DNA of 6,577 nucleotides from Bacteroidota bacterium (GCA_023392945.1 JAEWNB010000035.1:1-6577), one strand, 5' to 3'. Shown: positions 1-5,793, counted from the stretch's first letter. The notes: a model not told the origin generated them from the letters alone. Numbers and translations are program-made.

Positions 1-1018
1 GAATTAACCCAAAAGTTCTAATAGGGGTATCGGAAAGTGTGCTGTTAATAGAATATATTTTTAATAATGAACCGTCAAGTTTATATTTTCCCCAATAAGG
101 TCTGCAAACTTCTCCGAATTCCCATGCTTTATAATATAGAGAAGAGATATCTTTGATTCTGAAAGAGAGAAAAGTGGAATCATAAAACGTTACAGTGGCT
201 TCTACTAAGTCTTCATCCGTTATTTCCGGAACATATACCATGTTATAAGCAGTATATCTTGTAAAGAGAACTTCCCAAGTGGTATTTTTTAAAGATATAC
301 TTTCTGAAATTGTATCACTTAAATATAAGGAAATGATACTTCCACTTTCATCAATTATGGGAAATGCTTCGCACAATATCTCAATTCCATCCGAATCACC
401 AATCCATTTATAAAATTTAACATCAAAATGATCTCCAGTGTCAAAATCAAAATAAGACTTTCCGGGACTATTCCCTTTCGAAGAGTTTAAGGAGAAATCT
501 TTTGAGCCGGTATAAGTAATATCATAAGAATAATTGCTTCCGGTTTGAACTAATTTAATTGAACAATTATATCGATTTGTTCGGGCAGTCAGAAAATGAA
601 TTCCGATATTGCCTGTTTCAATGTTAAAGGAATGCTCTCCGGGAGACAAATGAAAACTCTTTATATATTCCGTTCTGCCTAAAATATCTGTGATATAAAA
701 AGTAACTTCCTCATCATCGTTTGTTAACAGCTCAAAAGCACATTGTTCCGCATAAGGATTAGGATAGTTTTGTCTCAGTTCAAAGAGACCATCTTCATTG
801 TCGTAGTTATTGATTCCGGTGGTATAATTGGACAAAATGGTGTCCGGATAATACATCATAATGCTTTCCGAATGAATTAAATTAGTAACCGAAACACTGT
901 CAAAAGTACTTGGTCGTCCTTGAAAATAGGCTTTTAAGATAAGATCGATATTGTTTTTCTGTGCACTTAATATGCCTAAAGAAAAGCATAACGTTAAAAT
1001 CAGAAGTAATTTTTTCAT
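1..1018 (-). CDS. Exported protein with internal FlgD/T9SS-sorting-like module, 3' end outside window
   Basis: The reading frame is open from an ATG at 1018 to the left edge: 339 codons are seen and the C-terminus is missing. Residues 1-19 form a classical Sec signal peptide (MKK, a leucine-rich core, then LSA before Q20), so the product is exported. Residues about 81-160 match the FlgD-like/T9SS type A sorting fold: an LRQNYPNP opening, an ITDILGR turn near 109-115, an LSPGEH turn, and a closing IKLVQTG strand. In most T9SS cargo this module lies at the very C-terminus. Here it follows a short N-terminal strand region (with YYPDTIL and TTGI) and precedes at least 180 further residues. I recall this N-terminal arrangement from Bacteroidales surface proteins, but the downstream part (about 160-339) matches nothing I recognise. 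The gene starts 35 bases after the endonuclease stop with no promoter box between them, so the two are probably co-transcribed. Function unknown; export is well supported. Confidence 0.85.
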   Translation of the reverse strand, partial: MKKLLLILTLCFSLGILSAQKNNIDLILKAYFQGRPSTFDSVSVTNLIHSESIMMYYPDTILSNYTTGINNYDNEDGLFELRQNYPNPYAEQCAFELLTNDDEEVTFYITDILGRTEYIKSFHLSPGEHSFNIETGNIGIHFLTARTNRYNCSIKLVQTGSNYSYDITYTGSKDFSLNSSKGNSPGKSYFDFDTGDHFDVKFYKWIGDSDGIEILCEAFPIIDESGSIISLYLSDTISESISLKNTTWEVLFTRYTAYNMVYVPEITDEDLVEATVTFYDSTFLSFRIKDISSLYYKAWEFGEVCRPYWGKYKLDGSLLKIYSINSTLSDTPIRTFGLI

Positions 1019-1053
1019 TTTATAATTCTTTGTAATTGATCTTATTTCAAATT

Positions 1054-2037
1054 TCAATTTCCTCCGTGTTGATAACATCGTCCATTTGGACTGTTGGTCA
1101 TATTCTTACATCTTGCCCCTTTTTTTGTTATTCCACTGCATTGAACAGAAGAGTCGGCTTTATTAGGAACTTTATTTGGAGTATTACTATTTATCCATGT
1201 CCAGCATTCTAGACAACATTTTTCCTCTATCCATTCCTCTTCGTCATCAGGCAATAAGGGGAAAAAATCAATTCCTGTAAACTTCTCAACACTATCAATA
1301 GTGACTGCATAATATTGCAAGGGAGTGTCAGAACCACTATTAGCCATAATAAAACCAATTCCTTTGATGACAGGCTTTGAATAATCAAGTATAACTTTGA
1401 AGAAATAGTCGGGCACCGCCACTTGATTGGGACCGATTGTAGGCAAATTATCCGTCAGAACGGGACCCGTTACCACATAAAGGGTATCATTTTCAATCGC
1501 CCAATTCCTCACCAAGCCTTCCAATTGTTTCCAAATACCCCTGTTAAAACTTGGATTTTGAGGACTCATATTGCTATAATAAAAAGATTCTGACATAGTC
1601 GTTGATGACCACCCCATGTCTGCTGCTGGAGCCAGATGTCCCCTGTCAAATCCTGAACCGGCATAATCCTGATTACTTGCAGTCATCGTTTTGACCTCCG
1701 GGTCCTCCTTAAAAGCATTTCCTCGCTCCCAGGATTTTACTGTTTCCTCTTTCGTTAATTGATAGGCAACCCAATTTGCCTGTTCATATTTTTCATTATA
1801 AACCAGTGAATAACCCACATGAGTAATAATAATCTCATCCGGATTAGTTTTAGGGATTTCCAATTTAGGAATATCTTGTATATTGCATTTATTCGGTAAA
1901 ACGCTTGTCTCTTTTGCACTTACAAATTCCCTTTGGCATAACAGTAATCTGTCATTTTTATTTACATTACTATCCTGACTAAAGATAAATAATTGAATGA
2001 CACATAATAGTATTATTATCAAAGGAAATTTTTTCAT
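1054..2037 (-). CDS. Exported DNA/RNA non-specific endonuclease (NUC/EndoG family, beta-beta-alpha-metal) with Cys/His C-terminal cap
   Basis: This 327-residue protein should hydrolyse DNA and RNA without sequence preference outside the cytoplasm, using one Mg2+. Residues 1-20 are a signal peptide (MKKF, hydrophobic core, FS before Q21). The DRGH motif at 131-134 supplies the general base His134. Asn156 (SNMSPQ), Asn165 (FNRGIW, the metal ligand) and Glu173 (QLE) keep nearly the spacing of His89, Asn110, Asn119 and Glu127 in Serratia nuclease. GPVLT (191-195), VPDYFFKVILD (208-218) and TGIDFFPLL (254-262) are further family marks. The nuclease domain ends near 272. After a short linker, residues 300-326 form a separate small module with C300, C310, C321 and H324 (CSGITKKGARCKN, CYQHGG). 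This resembles the short Cys/His domain I recall as DUF5763 and probably binds zinc. A second cysteine cluster lies at 274-278 (CCLEC). All catalytic residues are present, so it should be active. It may serve nutrient scavenging, extracellular DNA turnover or competition; nothing here decides which. No immunity gene is evident. Confidence 0.93.
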   Translation of the reverse strand: MKKFPLIIILLCVIQLFIFSQDSNVNKNDRLLLCQREFVSAKETSVLPNKCNIQDIPKLEIPKTNPDEIIITHVGYSLVYNEKYEQANWVAYQLTKEETVKSWERGNAFKEDPEVKTMTASNQDYAGSGFDRGHLAPAADMGWSSTTMSESFYYSNMSPQNPSFNRGIWKQLEGLVRNWAIENDTLYVVTGPVLTDNLPTIGPNQVAVPDYFFKVILDYSKPVIKGIGFIMANSGSDTPLQYYAVTIDSVEKFTGIDFFPLLPDDEEEWIEEKCCLECWTWINSNTPNKVPNKADSSVQCSGITKKGARCKNMTNSPNGRCYQHGGN

Positions 2038-2063
2038 AAATTCTTTAATTCAGCAATCGTTAG

Positions 2064-2071
2064 CAAAGTAA
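2064..2071 (-). promoter_or_regulatory. Possible -7 promoter box for the endonuclease gene
   Basis: Read on the minus strand this is TTACTTTG, seven of eight matches to the Bacteroidota -7 consensus TAnnTTTG, ending 26 bases before the endonuclease ATG. The place where a -33 TTG would lie falls in the stem of the preceding terminator and shows no match. The terminator just upstream makes a separate promoter here plausible, but the box itself is weak. Confidence 0.35.
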
Positions 2072-2072
2072 C

Positions 2073-2096
2073 AAAAAAAATCCCGGTTTCCCGGGA
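2073..2096 (-). terminator. Intrinsic terminator after the HMA-domain gene
   Basis: On the minus strand the sequence reads TCCCGG-GAAA-CCGGGA followed by eight T residues: a perfect 6-bp GC-rich stem, a GAAA tetraloop (GNRA type) and a U-tract. It lies 24 bases beyond the stop of the HMA-domain gene and upstream of the endonuclease gene. It should therefore end the transcript of the former and separate the two transcription units. There is no T-tract in the plus direction, so it works one way only. Confidence 0.9.
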
Positions 2097-2120
2097 AATA
2101 AAATTAACTAAAAAAACTAC

Positions 2121-2474
2121 TTATTTCTTTTTACTTTCTTCCTTGCTGGGGTCATCATGCGAACATGCCTTTTGAATAACAGCATCCTTTTTGGTAAACT
2201 CTGTTGTATAGCCAATCTTTTCAATTGCTGCAACAAGTTTATCCTTGTTTTGTTTTTTAGGATTATAGTTGATAGTTACAACTTTAGTTTCAACATCTGC
2301 AAAAACTTTAACAACACCATCTTCCTTGGCCAATTCTTTTTCAATCAAGGCTTTTCCGTTTGGACAATGAAATCCGACTTTAATCTTAATTTCATCTGTT
2401 TTAGCAGTTTGCGCATAACTTCCCGCAACAAAAAGAAGCATTAGGGACAATAATAATAATCTGATCTTTTTCAT
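2121..2474 (-). CDS. Exported heavy-metal-associated (HMA) domain protein with a one-cysteine metal site
   Basis: This is a 117-residue protein. Residues 1-21 are a signal peptide (MKK, leucine-rich core, SYA before Q22), so it acts in the periplasm or is anchored outside. Residues about 28-95 form a single HMA (ferredoxin-like babbab) domain: IKIKVGFHC (strand 1 and metal loop), KALIEKEL (helix 1), VVKVFADVETKVVTINYNP (strands 2-3), KDKLVAAIEKIGYTTEF (helix 2 and strand 4). HMA proteins bind Cu(I), Zn or Hg through a GMxCxxC loop. Here the loop is GFHCPNGK, so C37 is present and the second cysteine is glycine. A further ACSHDD motif with C104 and H106 lies in the otherwise Lys/Glu-rich tail and could supply a replacement ligand; that is inference. 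It has its own -7 box upstream and a terminator downstream, so it may be a single-gene unit, though read-through from the 161-residue gene is possible. Domain assignment is firm; metal and partner are unknown. Confidence 0.9.
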   Translation of the reverse strand: MKKIRLLLLSLMLLFVAGSYAQTAKTDEIKIKVGFHCPNGKALIEKELAKEDGVVKVFADVETKVVTINYNPKKQNKDKLVAAIEKIGYTTEFTKKDAVIQKACSHDDPSKEESKKK

Positions 2475-2491
2475 ATAAATATTTTTTTTTG

Positions 2492-2499
2492 CAAAAGTA
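2492..2499 (-). promoter_or_regulatory. -7 promoter box for the HMA-domain gene
   Basis: On the minus strand this reads TACTTTTG, a perfect match to the Bacteroidota TAnnTTTG -7 element, followed by C and ending 17 bases before the ATG at 2474. At the usual 19-base spacing upstream (2519-2521) stands TTC instead of TTG. The short distance implies a leader of only about 10 bases. Confidence 0.6.
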
Positions 2500-2547
2500 A
2501 TAAAATAATCGTACGTAAGAATGCTCTTCTACATTTGGAGTCAAAAA

Positions 2548-3033
2548 TTACGCAATCTCTCCAATAATAACAACATGGTTTTTTCCGTATTTTTTAGCAC
2601 ATTTGGGACAAACAGTGTACCACATAAACCATTTAGTAATTTTAAGACCTTTTGCAGCAACAACTTCTTCATAGTCTTTACACCATTCTCGTGTATTCTT
2701 AAAAGAACCCTCATACACCTTGCTAAAATACTTCCCTGTCAGCTCTACATTTTCCATACTGGGAATAATCCTGTCAGTTTCCATATAAATATTCATATTC
2801 CACTTAGAAGTATGTTCTGATAAACAGATATAATTCTCCATTTTAGCTCCGACCTCATCAAATTTCCTCATAAGTTTTGTCATCACACCACCAAAATTTA
2901 AAGGCATAAAAAAGAAAGTAAAGACATGTGTCTTCACAAATTTCTTATGATTCCACTCAAATATTTTATCTTCCCATGGAATCGGGTCAAACTCAGGACA
3001 GCATTTTGCTTCCTCAACTGAATCATTTGTCAT
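2548..3033 (-). CDS. Conserved protein of unknown function with CC and CPKC motifs
   Basis: This is a 161-residue soluble protein without signal peptide or membrane segment. I place the start at the ATG at 3033. It has a near-ideal Shine-Dalgarno (AAAAGGAGG, 5 bases away), whereas extending the frame upstream reaches only a TTG at 3111 that lies inside a promoter box. Visible landmarks: C11-C12 in a KCCPEFDP opening; WEDKIFEWNHK (20-30) then FVKTHVF; an aromatic MPLNFGGVM stretch (43-51); LSEHTSKWNMNIYM (71-84); LTGKYFSKVYEGSFKN (98-113); and a C-terminal WYTVCPKCAKKYGKN (138-152) with C142 and C145. I recognise this pattern from a family sometimes labelled only 'hydrolase' in databases; I see no hydrolase catalytic motif. 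The alternating strand/helix pattern would suit a GyrI- or ferredoxin-like fold, but that is a guess. C11, C12, C142 and C145 could together bind a metal or form disulfides. It lies divergent to the SPFH operon and upstream of the HMA gene. Confidence 0.85.
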   Translation of the reverse strand: MTNDSVEEAKCCPEFDPIPWEDKIFEWNHKKFVKTHVFTFFFMPLNFGGVMTKLMRKFDEVGAKMENYICLSEHTSKWNMNIYMETDRIIPSMENVELTGKYFSKVYEGSFKNTREWCKDYEEVVAAKGLKITKWFMWYTVCPKCAKKYGKNHVVIIGEIA

Positions 3034-3038
3034 AATAA

Positions 3039-3047
3039 CCTCCTTTT
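3039..3047 (-). promoter_or_regulatory. Strong Shine-Dalgarno sequence that fixes the start at 3033
   Basis: Minus-strand AAAAGGAGG sits 5 bases before the ATG at 3033. It is the only strong ribosome binding site in the window; other genes here have A/T-rich leaders without GGAGG, as is usual in Bacteroidota. It rules out the longer reading that begins with TTG at 3111. Confidence 0.85.
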
Positions 3048-3108
3048 GTTGATTGATAATATCGTTTAAATTTGAAATTAAACAAACAAATTTGTCGAAT
3101 AATAGTTG

Positions 3109-3116
3109 CAAAGATA
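3109..3116 (-). promoter_or_regulatory. -7 promoter box for the 161-residue protein gene
   Basis: On the minus strand this reads TATCTTTG, a perfect TAnnTTTG, followed by C. The expected -33 position (3136-3138) has TTT rather than TTG. Transcription would begin near 3102 and leave a leader of about 70 bases. The TTG that could open a longer reading frame lies within this box, so it would not be transcribed. Confidence 0.55.
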
Positions 3117-3256
3117 TACAATAAAAAATATACCTAAATACACATCAATAATAAAAATGAAAATTTCTTCCAAAAAAGTTGGCATAAAAAAGATCACAAA
3201 ACACAACTTCATTGTAATTATCTGAAGATTAAAACAATAAAATTTTACATCAGTAG

Positions 3257-3286
3257 TTAAATATTAAAAATAGAAGTATATTTTTG
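3257..3286 (+). promoter_or_regulatory. Promoter of the SPFH / ribbon-helix-helix / nitroreductase run
   Basis: TATTTTTG at 3279-3286 fits TAnnTTTG exactly and is followed by C. Exactly 19 bases upstream, TTA at 3257-3259 stands where TTG is expected. It ends 30 bases before the SPFH ATG. The rest of the divergent spacer (about 3117-3256) is AT-rich and I see no operator or structured element in it. Confidence 0.6.
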
Positions 3287-3316
3287 CGATTAAAATAATA
3301 TCAATTTAATATCATT

Positions 3317-4255
3317 ATGAATACAAATGAGTTTACAAAAAAAATGAAAGGGTCAAATGGTTTTATTCATTTAATCTTAAACATCCTTCTATTTGCCGTT
3401 AGCATAATATCGGTAATTTACTATAATGGGGATCCAACTAAAAACTGGGCAATAGTCATATTTGTCATTTTATTTATAGTATGGGTAATTCATCTCATCG
3501 GCTTCACTATCATTCAACCCAATAAATCTGTTGTATTGACATTTTTCGGTAAATATTCGGGGACTGTCAAAGAGAACGGTTTTTTCTGGTTTAATCCATT
3601 TTATGGAAAGAAGAAGCTATCATTAAGGGCCCGAAATATGGATGTAGAACCCATTAAAGTTAATGACAAAAATGGAAATCCAATCATGATCGGGCTTGTA
3701 TTGGTATGGAAAATTGACGACACTTATAAAGCAAGTTTTGACATTGACTCAGAAGTCTTATCTGTTGCAACAAACAACACTCTCCAGGTCAATTCATTGA
3801 ATAAGTACGACAAATTTGTAAAAGTTCAAAGTGATGCTGCTTTAAGGAAAGTTGCCGGACTTTATGCTTATGATCATATTGATCACACTTCAAATGAGCT
3901 TACATTGCGTTCCGGAGGTGAGGAAATCAATGATCGGTTGGAGTTGGAATTAGGTGAACGGCTTCAAATTGCAGGAATTAAAATTGTTGAAGCTCGAATA
4001 AATTATCTTGCTTATGCTGCAGAAATTGCCAGTGTGATGTTGCGTCGTCAGCAAGCTGAAGCTATCATAGCAGCACGTGAAAAGATTGTCGAGGGGGCTG
4101 TGTCAATGGTCGAACTTGCCCTTAACAAATTAAGTGAGAAAAAAGTAGTAGATCTGGATGACGAGAAAAAAGCAACCATGGTTAGTAATCTGATGGTTGT
4201 TCTTTGCGCCGATGAGGCAGCTTCACCGGTAATTAACACAGGAACATTATACTAG
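3317..4255 (+). CDS. SPFH/Band 7 (stomatin-prohibitin-flotillin) membrane protein
   Basis: This is a 312-residue membrane-anchored scaffold-type protein. There are two hydrophobic segments, about 15-36 and 43-66, with a short loop (YYNGDPTKNW) between them. The SPFH domain follows at about 66-250: IIQPNKSVVLTFFGKYSGTV is the characteristic first strand pair, then GFFWFNPFY, LRARNMDVEP, and NPIMIGLVLVWKIDD. VQSDAALRKVAGLYAYD (170-186) and EARINYLAYAAEIASVMLRRQQAEAI (225-250) are the conserved late part. The latter is the Ala/Glu-rich helix by which these proteins oligomerise. The family forms membrane microdomain or ring assemblies and often regulates membrane proteases or transport; no client can be read from the sequence. 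No NfeD-type protease partner is next to it. Instead a ribbon-helix-helix gene starts 3 bases after the stop, so the pair is translationally close. Ends and frame are clear. Confidence 0.93.
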   Translation: MNTNEFTKKMKGSNGFIHLILNILLFAVSIISVIYYNGDPTKNWAIVIFVILFIVWVIHLIGFTIIQPNKSVVLTFFGKYSGTVKENGFFWFNPFYGKKKLSLRARNMDVEPIKVNDKNGNPIMIGLVLVWKIDDTYKASFDIDSEVLSVATNNTLQVNSLNKYDKFVKVQSDAALRKVAGLYAYDHIDHTSNELTLRSGGEEINDRLELELGERLQIAGIKIVEARINYLAYAAEIASVMLRRQQAEAIIAAREKIVEGAVSMVELALNKLSEKKVVDLDDEKKATMVSNLMVVLCADEAASPVINTGTLY

Positions 4256-4258
4256 GCT

Positions 4259-4444
4259 ATGGCTCAAAAGAAATCCTTTATTCTGAGAATTGACCCCGAA
4301 TTGCTAAAGAAGGTCGAAAAATGGGCTGCGGATGAATTTCGCAGCACCAACGGCCAATTGGAATGGATTATTCAGCAGGCTATCAATAAGGAAAAAAGGA
4401 ATAGTAAAAAAAGAAGTGATAATGAAGATAATAAAAATGAATAA
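4259..4444 (+). CDS. Arc-type ribbon-helix-helix DNA-binding protein
   Basis: This 61-residue protein fits the Arc/MetJ ribbon-helix-helix fold. Residues 5-11 (KSFILRI) form the strand that inserts into the DNA major groove as a dimer, with K5, R10 and possibly S6 as contact residues. Residues 12-27 form helix 1 (DPELLKKVEKWAADEF), and 29-43 helix 2, beginning with the STNGQLEW turn typical of Arc-like members. The tail 44-61 is almost entirely charged (KEKRNSKKRSDNEDNKNE) and probably disordered. The start lies 3 bases after the SPFH stop and the next gene begins 17 bases downstream, so all three are likely one message. Ribbon-helix-helix proteins in such positions are often autorepressors or antitoxins, but no toxin is adjacent: both neighbours are recognisable SPFH and flavoprotein genes. 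I recall SPFH genes followed by a similar small Arc-like gene in other bacterial phyla, which suggests a functional link. Target DNA is unknown. Confidence 0.88.
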   Translation: MAQKKSFILRIDPELLKKVEKWAADEFRSTNGQLEWIIQQAINKEKRNSKKRSDNEDNKNE

Positions 4445-4461
4445 TCTAAATCCAAAATAAA

Positions 4462-5376
4462 ATGGCAATTCCAACAACAAGGACAAATCAAAATGCAGAA
4501 ATTCTCATTCATGAAGAAATATGCAGTGGCTGCGGATTGTGCGTTTCAGTATGCAAAAATTTCAGCCTTGAGATCAAAAACAACAAGGCAGTTATGAGTA
4601 GTTCTTCAGTTTTCGGGTGCATAGGCTGTGGACACTGTATGGCAATCTGTCCAACTGGGGCCATTGAAATTAATGGCAGAACATTGTCTCCCAAAGACCT
4701 ATTCCCTATCCCTTCAAAAGAAGAATGTTCCGATTATGAATCATTACTAAACCTCTTTAAAAGGAGAAGGAGCATAAGAGAATTTAAGGAGAAGGAGGTG
4801 GAACAAGAAATAATAGAAAAAATCATGGAAGCCGCCCGATATTCTCCGATGGGATTGCCACCAACTGACGTGCATCTTATGGTTCTCGATTCTAAAGAAA
4901 AATCCAACGCCTTTGCAAAAGACTTTGTCGAACATCTTGAAAAAATGAAATGGTTAACTTCCGACTGGTTTTTAACACTCATGCGTCCTTTTTGGGGAAA
5001 ATCAAACGATCAGTTGTTCCGTGAATTTATTAAACCTGCAATTAATTTTTTCAAAGAGGAGATGAAACAAAATCACAACTATCTCACTTACAGCGCTCCT
5101 TTGACTATCTATTTTTACGGTTCTCCTTTCTCTGATCCTGCCGATCCGATTATAGCCGCAACTTATGCTATGATGGCTGCAGAATCTTTGGGATTGGGTA
5201 GTTGCATGCTTGGAACCATTCACCCGCTGATCCAAAATGGCAAAAATGCCAAACAGCTAAGACAAAAATATGGAATAAAATATAGAAGCCGCGAAGGTCT
5301 TGTTGTCGTTTTTGGCTATCCCGCAGTAAAATACCTTAAAGGGATTCAACGAACTTTTGCATCAGATCAAAATTAA
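4462..5376 (+). CDS. Nitroreductase-family flavoprotein with N-terminal 2x[4Fe-4S] ferredoxin domain
   Basis: This is a 304-residue cytoplasmic redox enzyme. The ferredoxin domain spans about 12-72, with two cysteine sets: C21, C24, C27, C31 (CSGCGLCVSVC) and C53, C56, C59, C63 followed by P64 (CIGCGHCMAICP). The first cluster lacks the proline that usually follows its fourth cysteine (it has K). The nitroreductase domain follows from about 92. RRRSIREF (101-108) is the FMN-phosphate-binding signature, ARYSPMG (125-131) is the flavin-side loop, and YSAPLTIYFYG (210-220) and MMAAESLGLGSCMLGT (237-252) form the core strand and the FMN/dimer helix; VVFGYP (282-287) closes the fold. The fused ferredoxin implies electrons arrive at FMN through the iron-sulfur clusters rather than directly from NAD(P)H. 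The physiological substrate cannot be read: nitroaromatics, quinones and other acceptors are reported for the family. The long helical insert at about 145-207 is larger than in minimal nitroreductases. It starts 17 bases after the ribbon-helix-helix gene. Confidence 0.92.
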   Translation: MAIPTTRTNQNAEILIHEEICSGCGLCVSVCKNFSLEIKNNKAVMSSSSVFGCIGCGHCMAICPTGAIEINGRTLSPKDLFPIPSKEECSDYESLLNLFKRRRSIREFKEKEVEQEIIEKIMEAARYSPMGLPPTDVHLMVLDSKEKSNAFAKDFVEHLEKMKWLTSDWFLTLMRPFWGKSNDQLFREFIKPAINFFKEEMKQNHNYLTYSAPLTIYFYGSPFSDPADPIIAATYAMMAAESLGLGSCMLGTIHPLIQNGKNAKQLRQKYGIKYRSREGLVVVFGYPAVKYLKGIQRTFASDQN

Positions 5377-5430
5377 CATCTTTTACTTTGCTAACTTTCC
5401 AGTCCATCAAGTAATTGATTAAACATTCTT

Positions 5431-5462
5431 ATAAAGCGTTACGGCTCGCCGTGGCGCTTTAT
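5431..5462 (+). terminator. 14-bp hairpin downstream of the nitroreductase; terminator or transcript-end structure
   Basis: ATAAAGCG-TT-ACGG pairs with CCGT-GG-CGCTTTAT around a CTCG loop (5445-5448). In plus-strand RNA the central TT/GG forms two G-U pairs, so the whole 14-bp stem closes. In minus-strand RNA the same place gives C/A mismatches, so the structure favours the plus transcript, that is, the message of the SPFH-nitroreductase run, whose last stop is 55 bases upstream. The U-tract is poor (only the TTTAT of the stem itself), so it may act as a weak terminator or a 3'-end stabiliser. A repeat-type palindrome cannot be excluded from one copy. Confidence 0.6.
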
Positions 5463-5763
5463 GGTATAACCATTAATGCAGTTGTTTCTTATCTTTTAAT
5501 ACCACATAATTTAAATATGACTTCAAGAACTTTATAAATCTTTTTTCTTGTAGCATTACGGTTTTTGAATCTATAATAATTAATGTGATAAAGTAATGTA
5601 TAAGACTTTTAGAATTCGTTATAAAAATAAAAAAACTGAATTATTACCTTAAAAAAAATTATAATTTTATTTATTACTAAGTTTAAAACCCTCTAATAGT
5701 CATTTAATTAATATTAATATCCAAAATTGTATAAAGAAATTTTAAAATAATTTGATTTTATTG

Positions 5764-5793
5764 TTGTAATTTAATATTTATATGTTATATTTG
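5764..5793 (+). promoter_or_regulatory. Consensus Bacteroidota promoter of the small membrane protein gene
   Basis: TTG at 5764-5766, a 19-base spacer, and TATATTTG at 5786-5793 (exact TAnnTTTG) followed by C make the best promoter in the window. Transcription should begin near 5800, giving a leader of about 38 bases before the ATG at 5839. Confidence 0.8.

Noticed and set aside
2157..2444. Plus-strand open frame of 95 codons
   Set aside because: It lies wholly opposite the HMA-domain gene, which has a signal peptide, clear domain and terminator. The plus-strand product has no recognisable pattern.
2521..2820. Plus-strand open frame of 99 codons
   Set aside because: It runs antisense to the conserved CC/CPKC protein gene and looks like a by-product of that gene's codon use.
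3034..3111. Longer N-terminus of the 161-residue protein, starting from TTG at 3111
   Set aside because: The TTG sits inside a perfect -7 promoter box, and an ATG with a strong Shine-Dalgarno lies at 3033, right before the conserved part.
4259..4444. Toxin-antitoxin pair centred on the ribbon-helix-helix gene
   Set aside because: Both flanking genes are recognisable (SPFH protein and flavoprotein) and much larger than typical toxins. No RelE-, MazF- or HicA-like gene is adjacent.
4734..5235. Several minus-strand open frames opposite the nitroreductase gene
   Set aside because: They overlap one another and a gene with clear ferredoxin and FMN motifs. None shows a domain or promoter.
5383..5395. 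13-base identity TTACTTTGCTAAC shared with the minus strand at 2059-2071
   Set aside because: In AT-rich DNA of this length one such match between strands is expected by chance, and the copy after the nitroreductase has no gene close downstream.
5596..5652. 18-codon ATG frame in the AT-rich spacer
   Set aside because: Too short, low complexity, no promoter or ribosome binding site.
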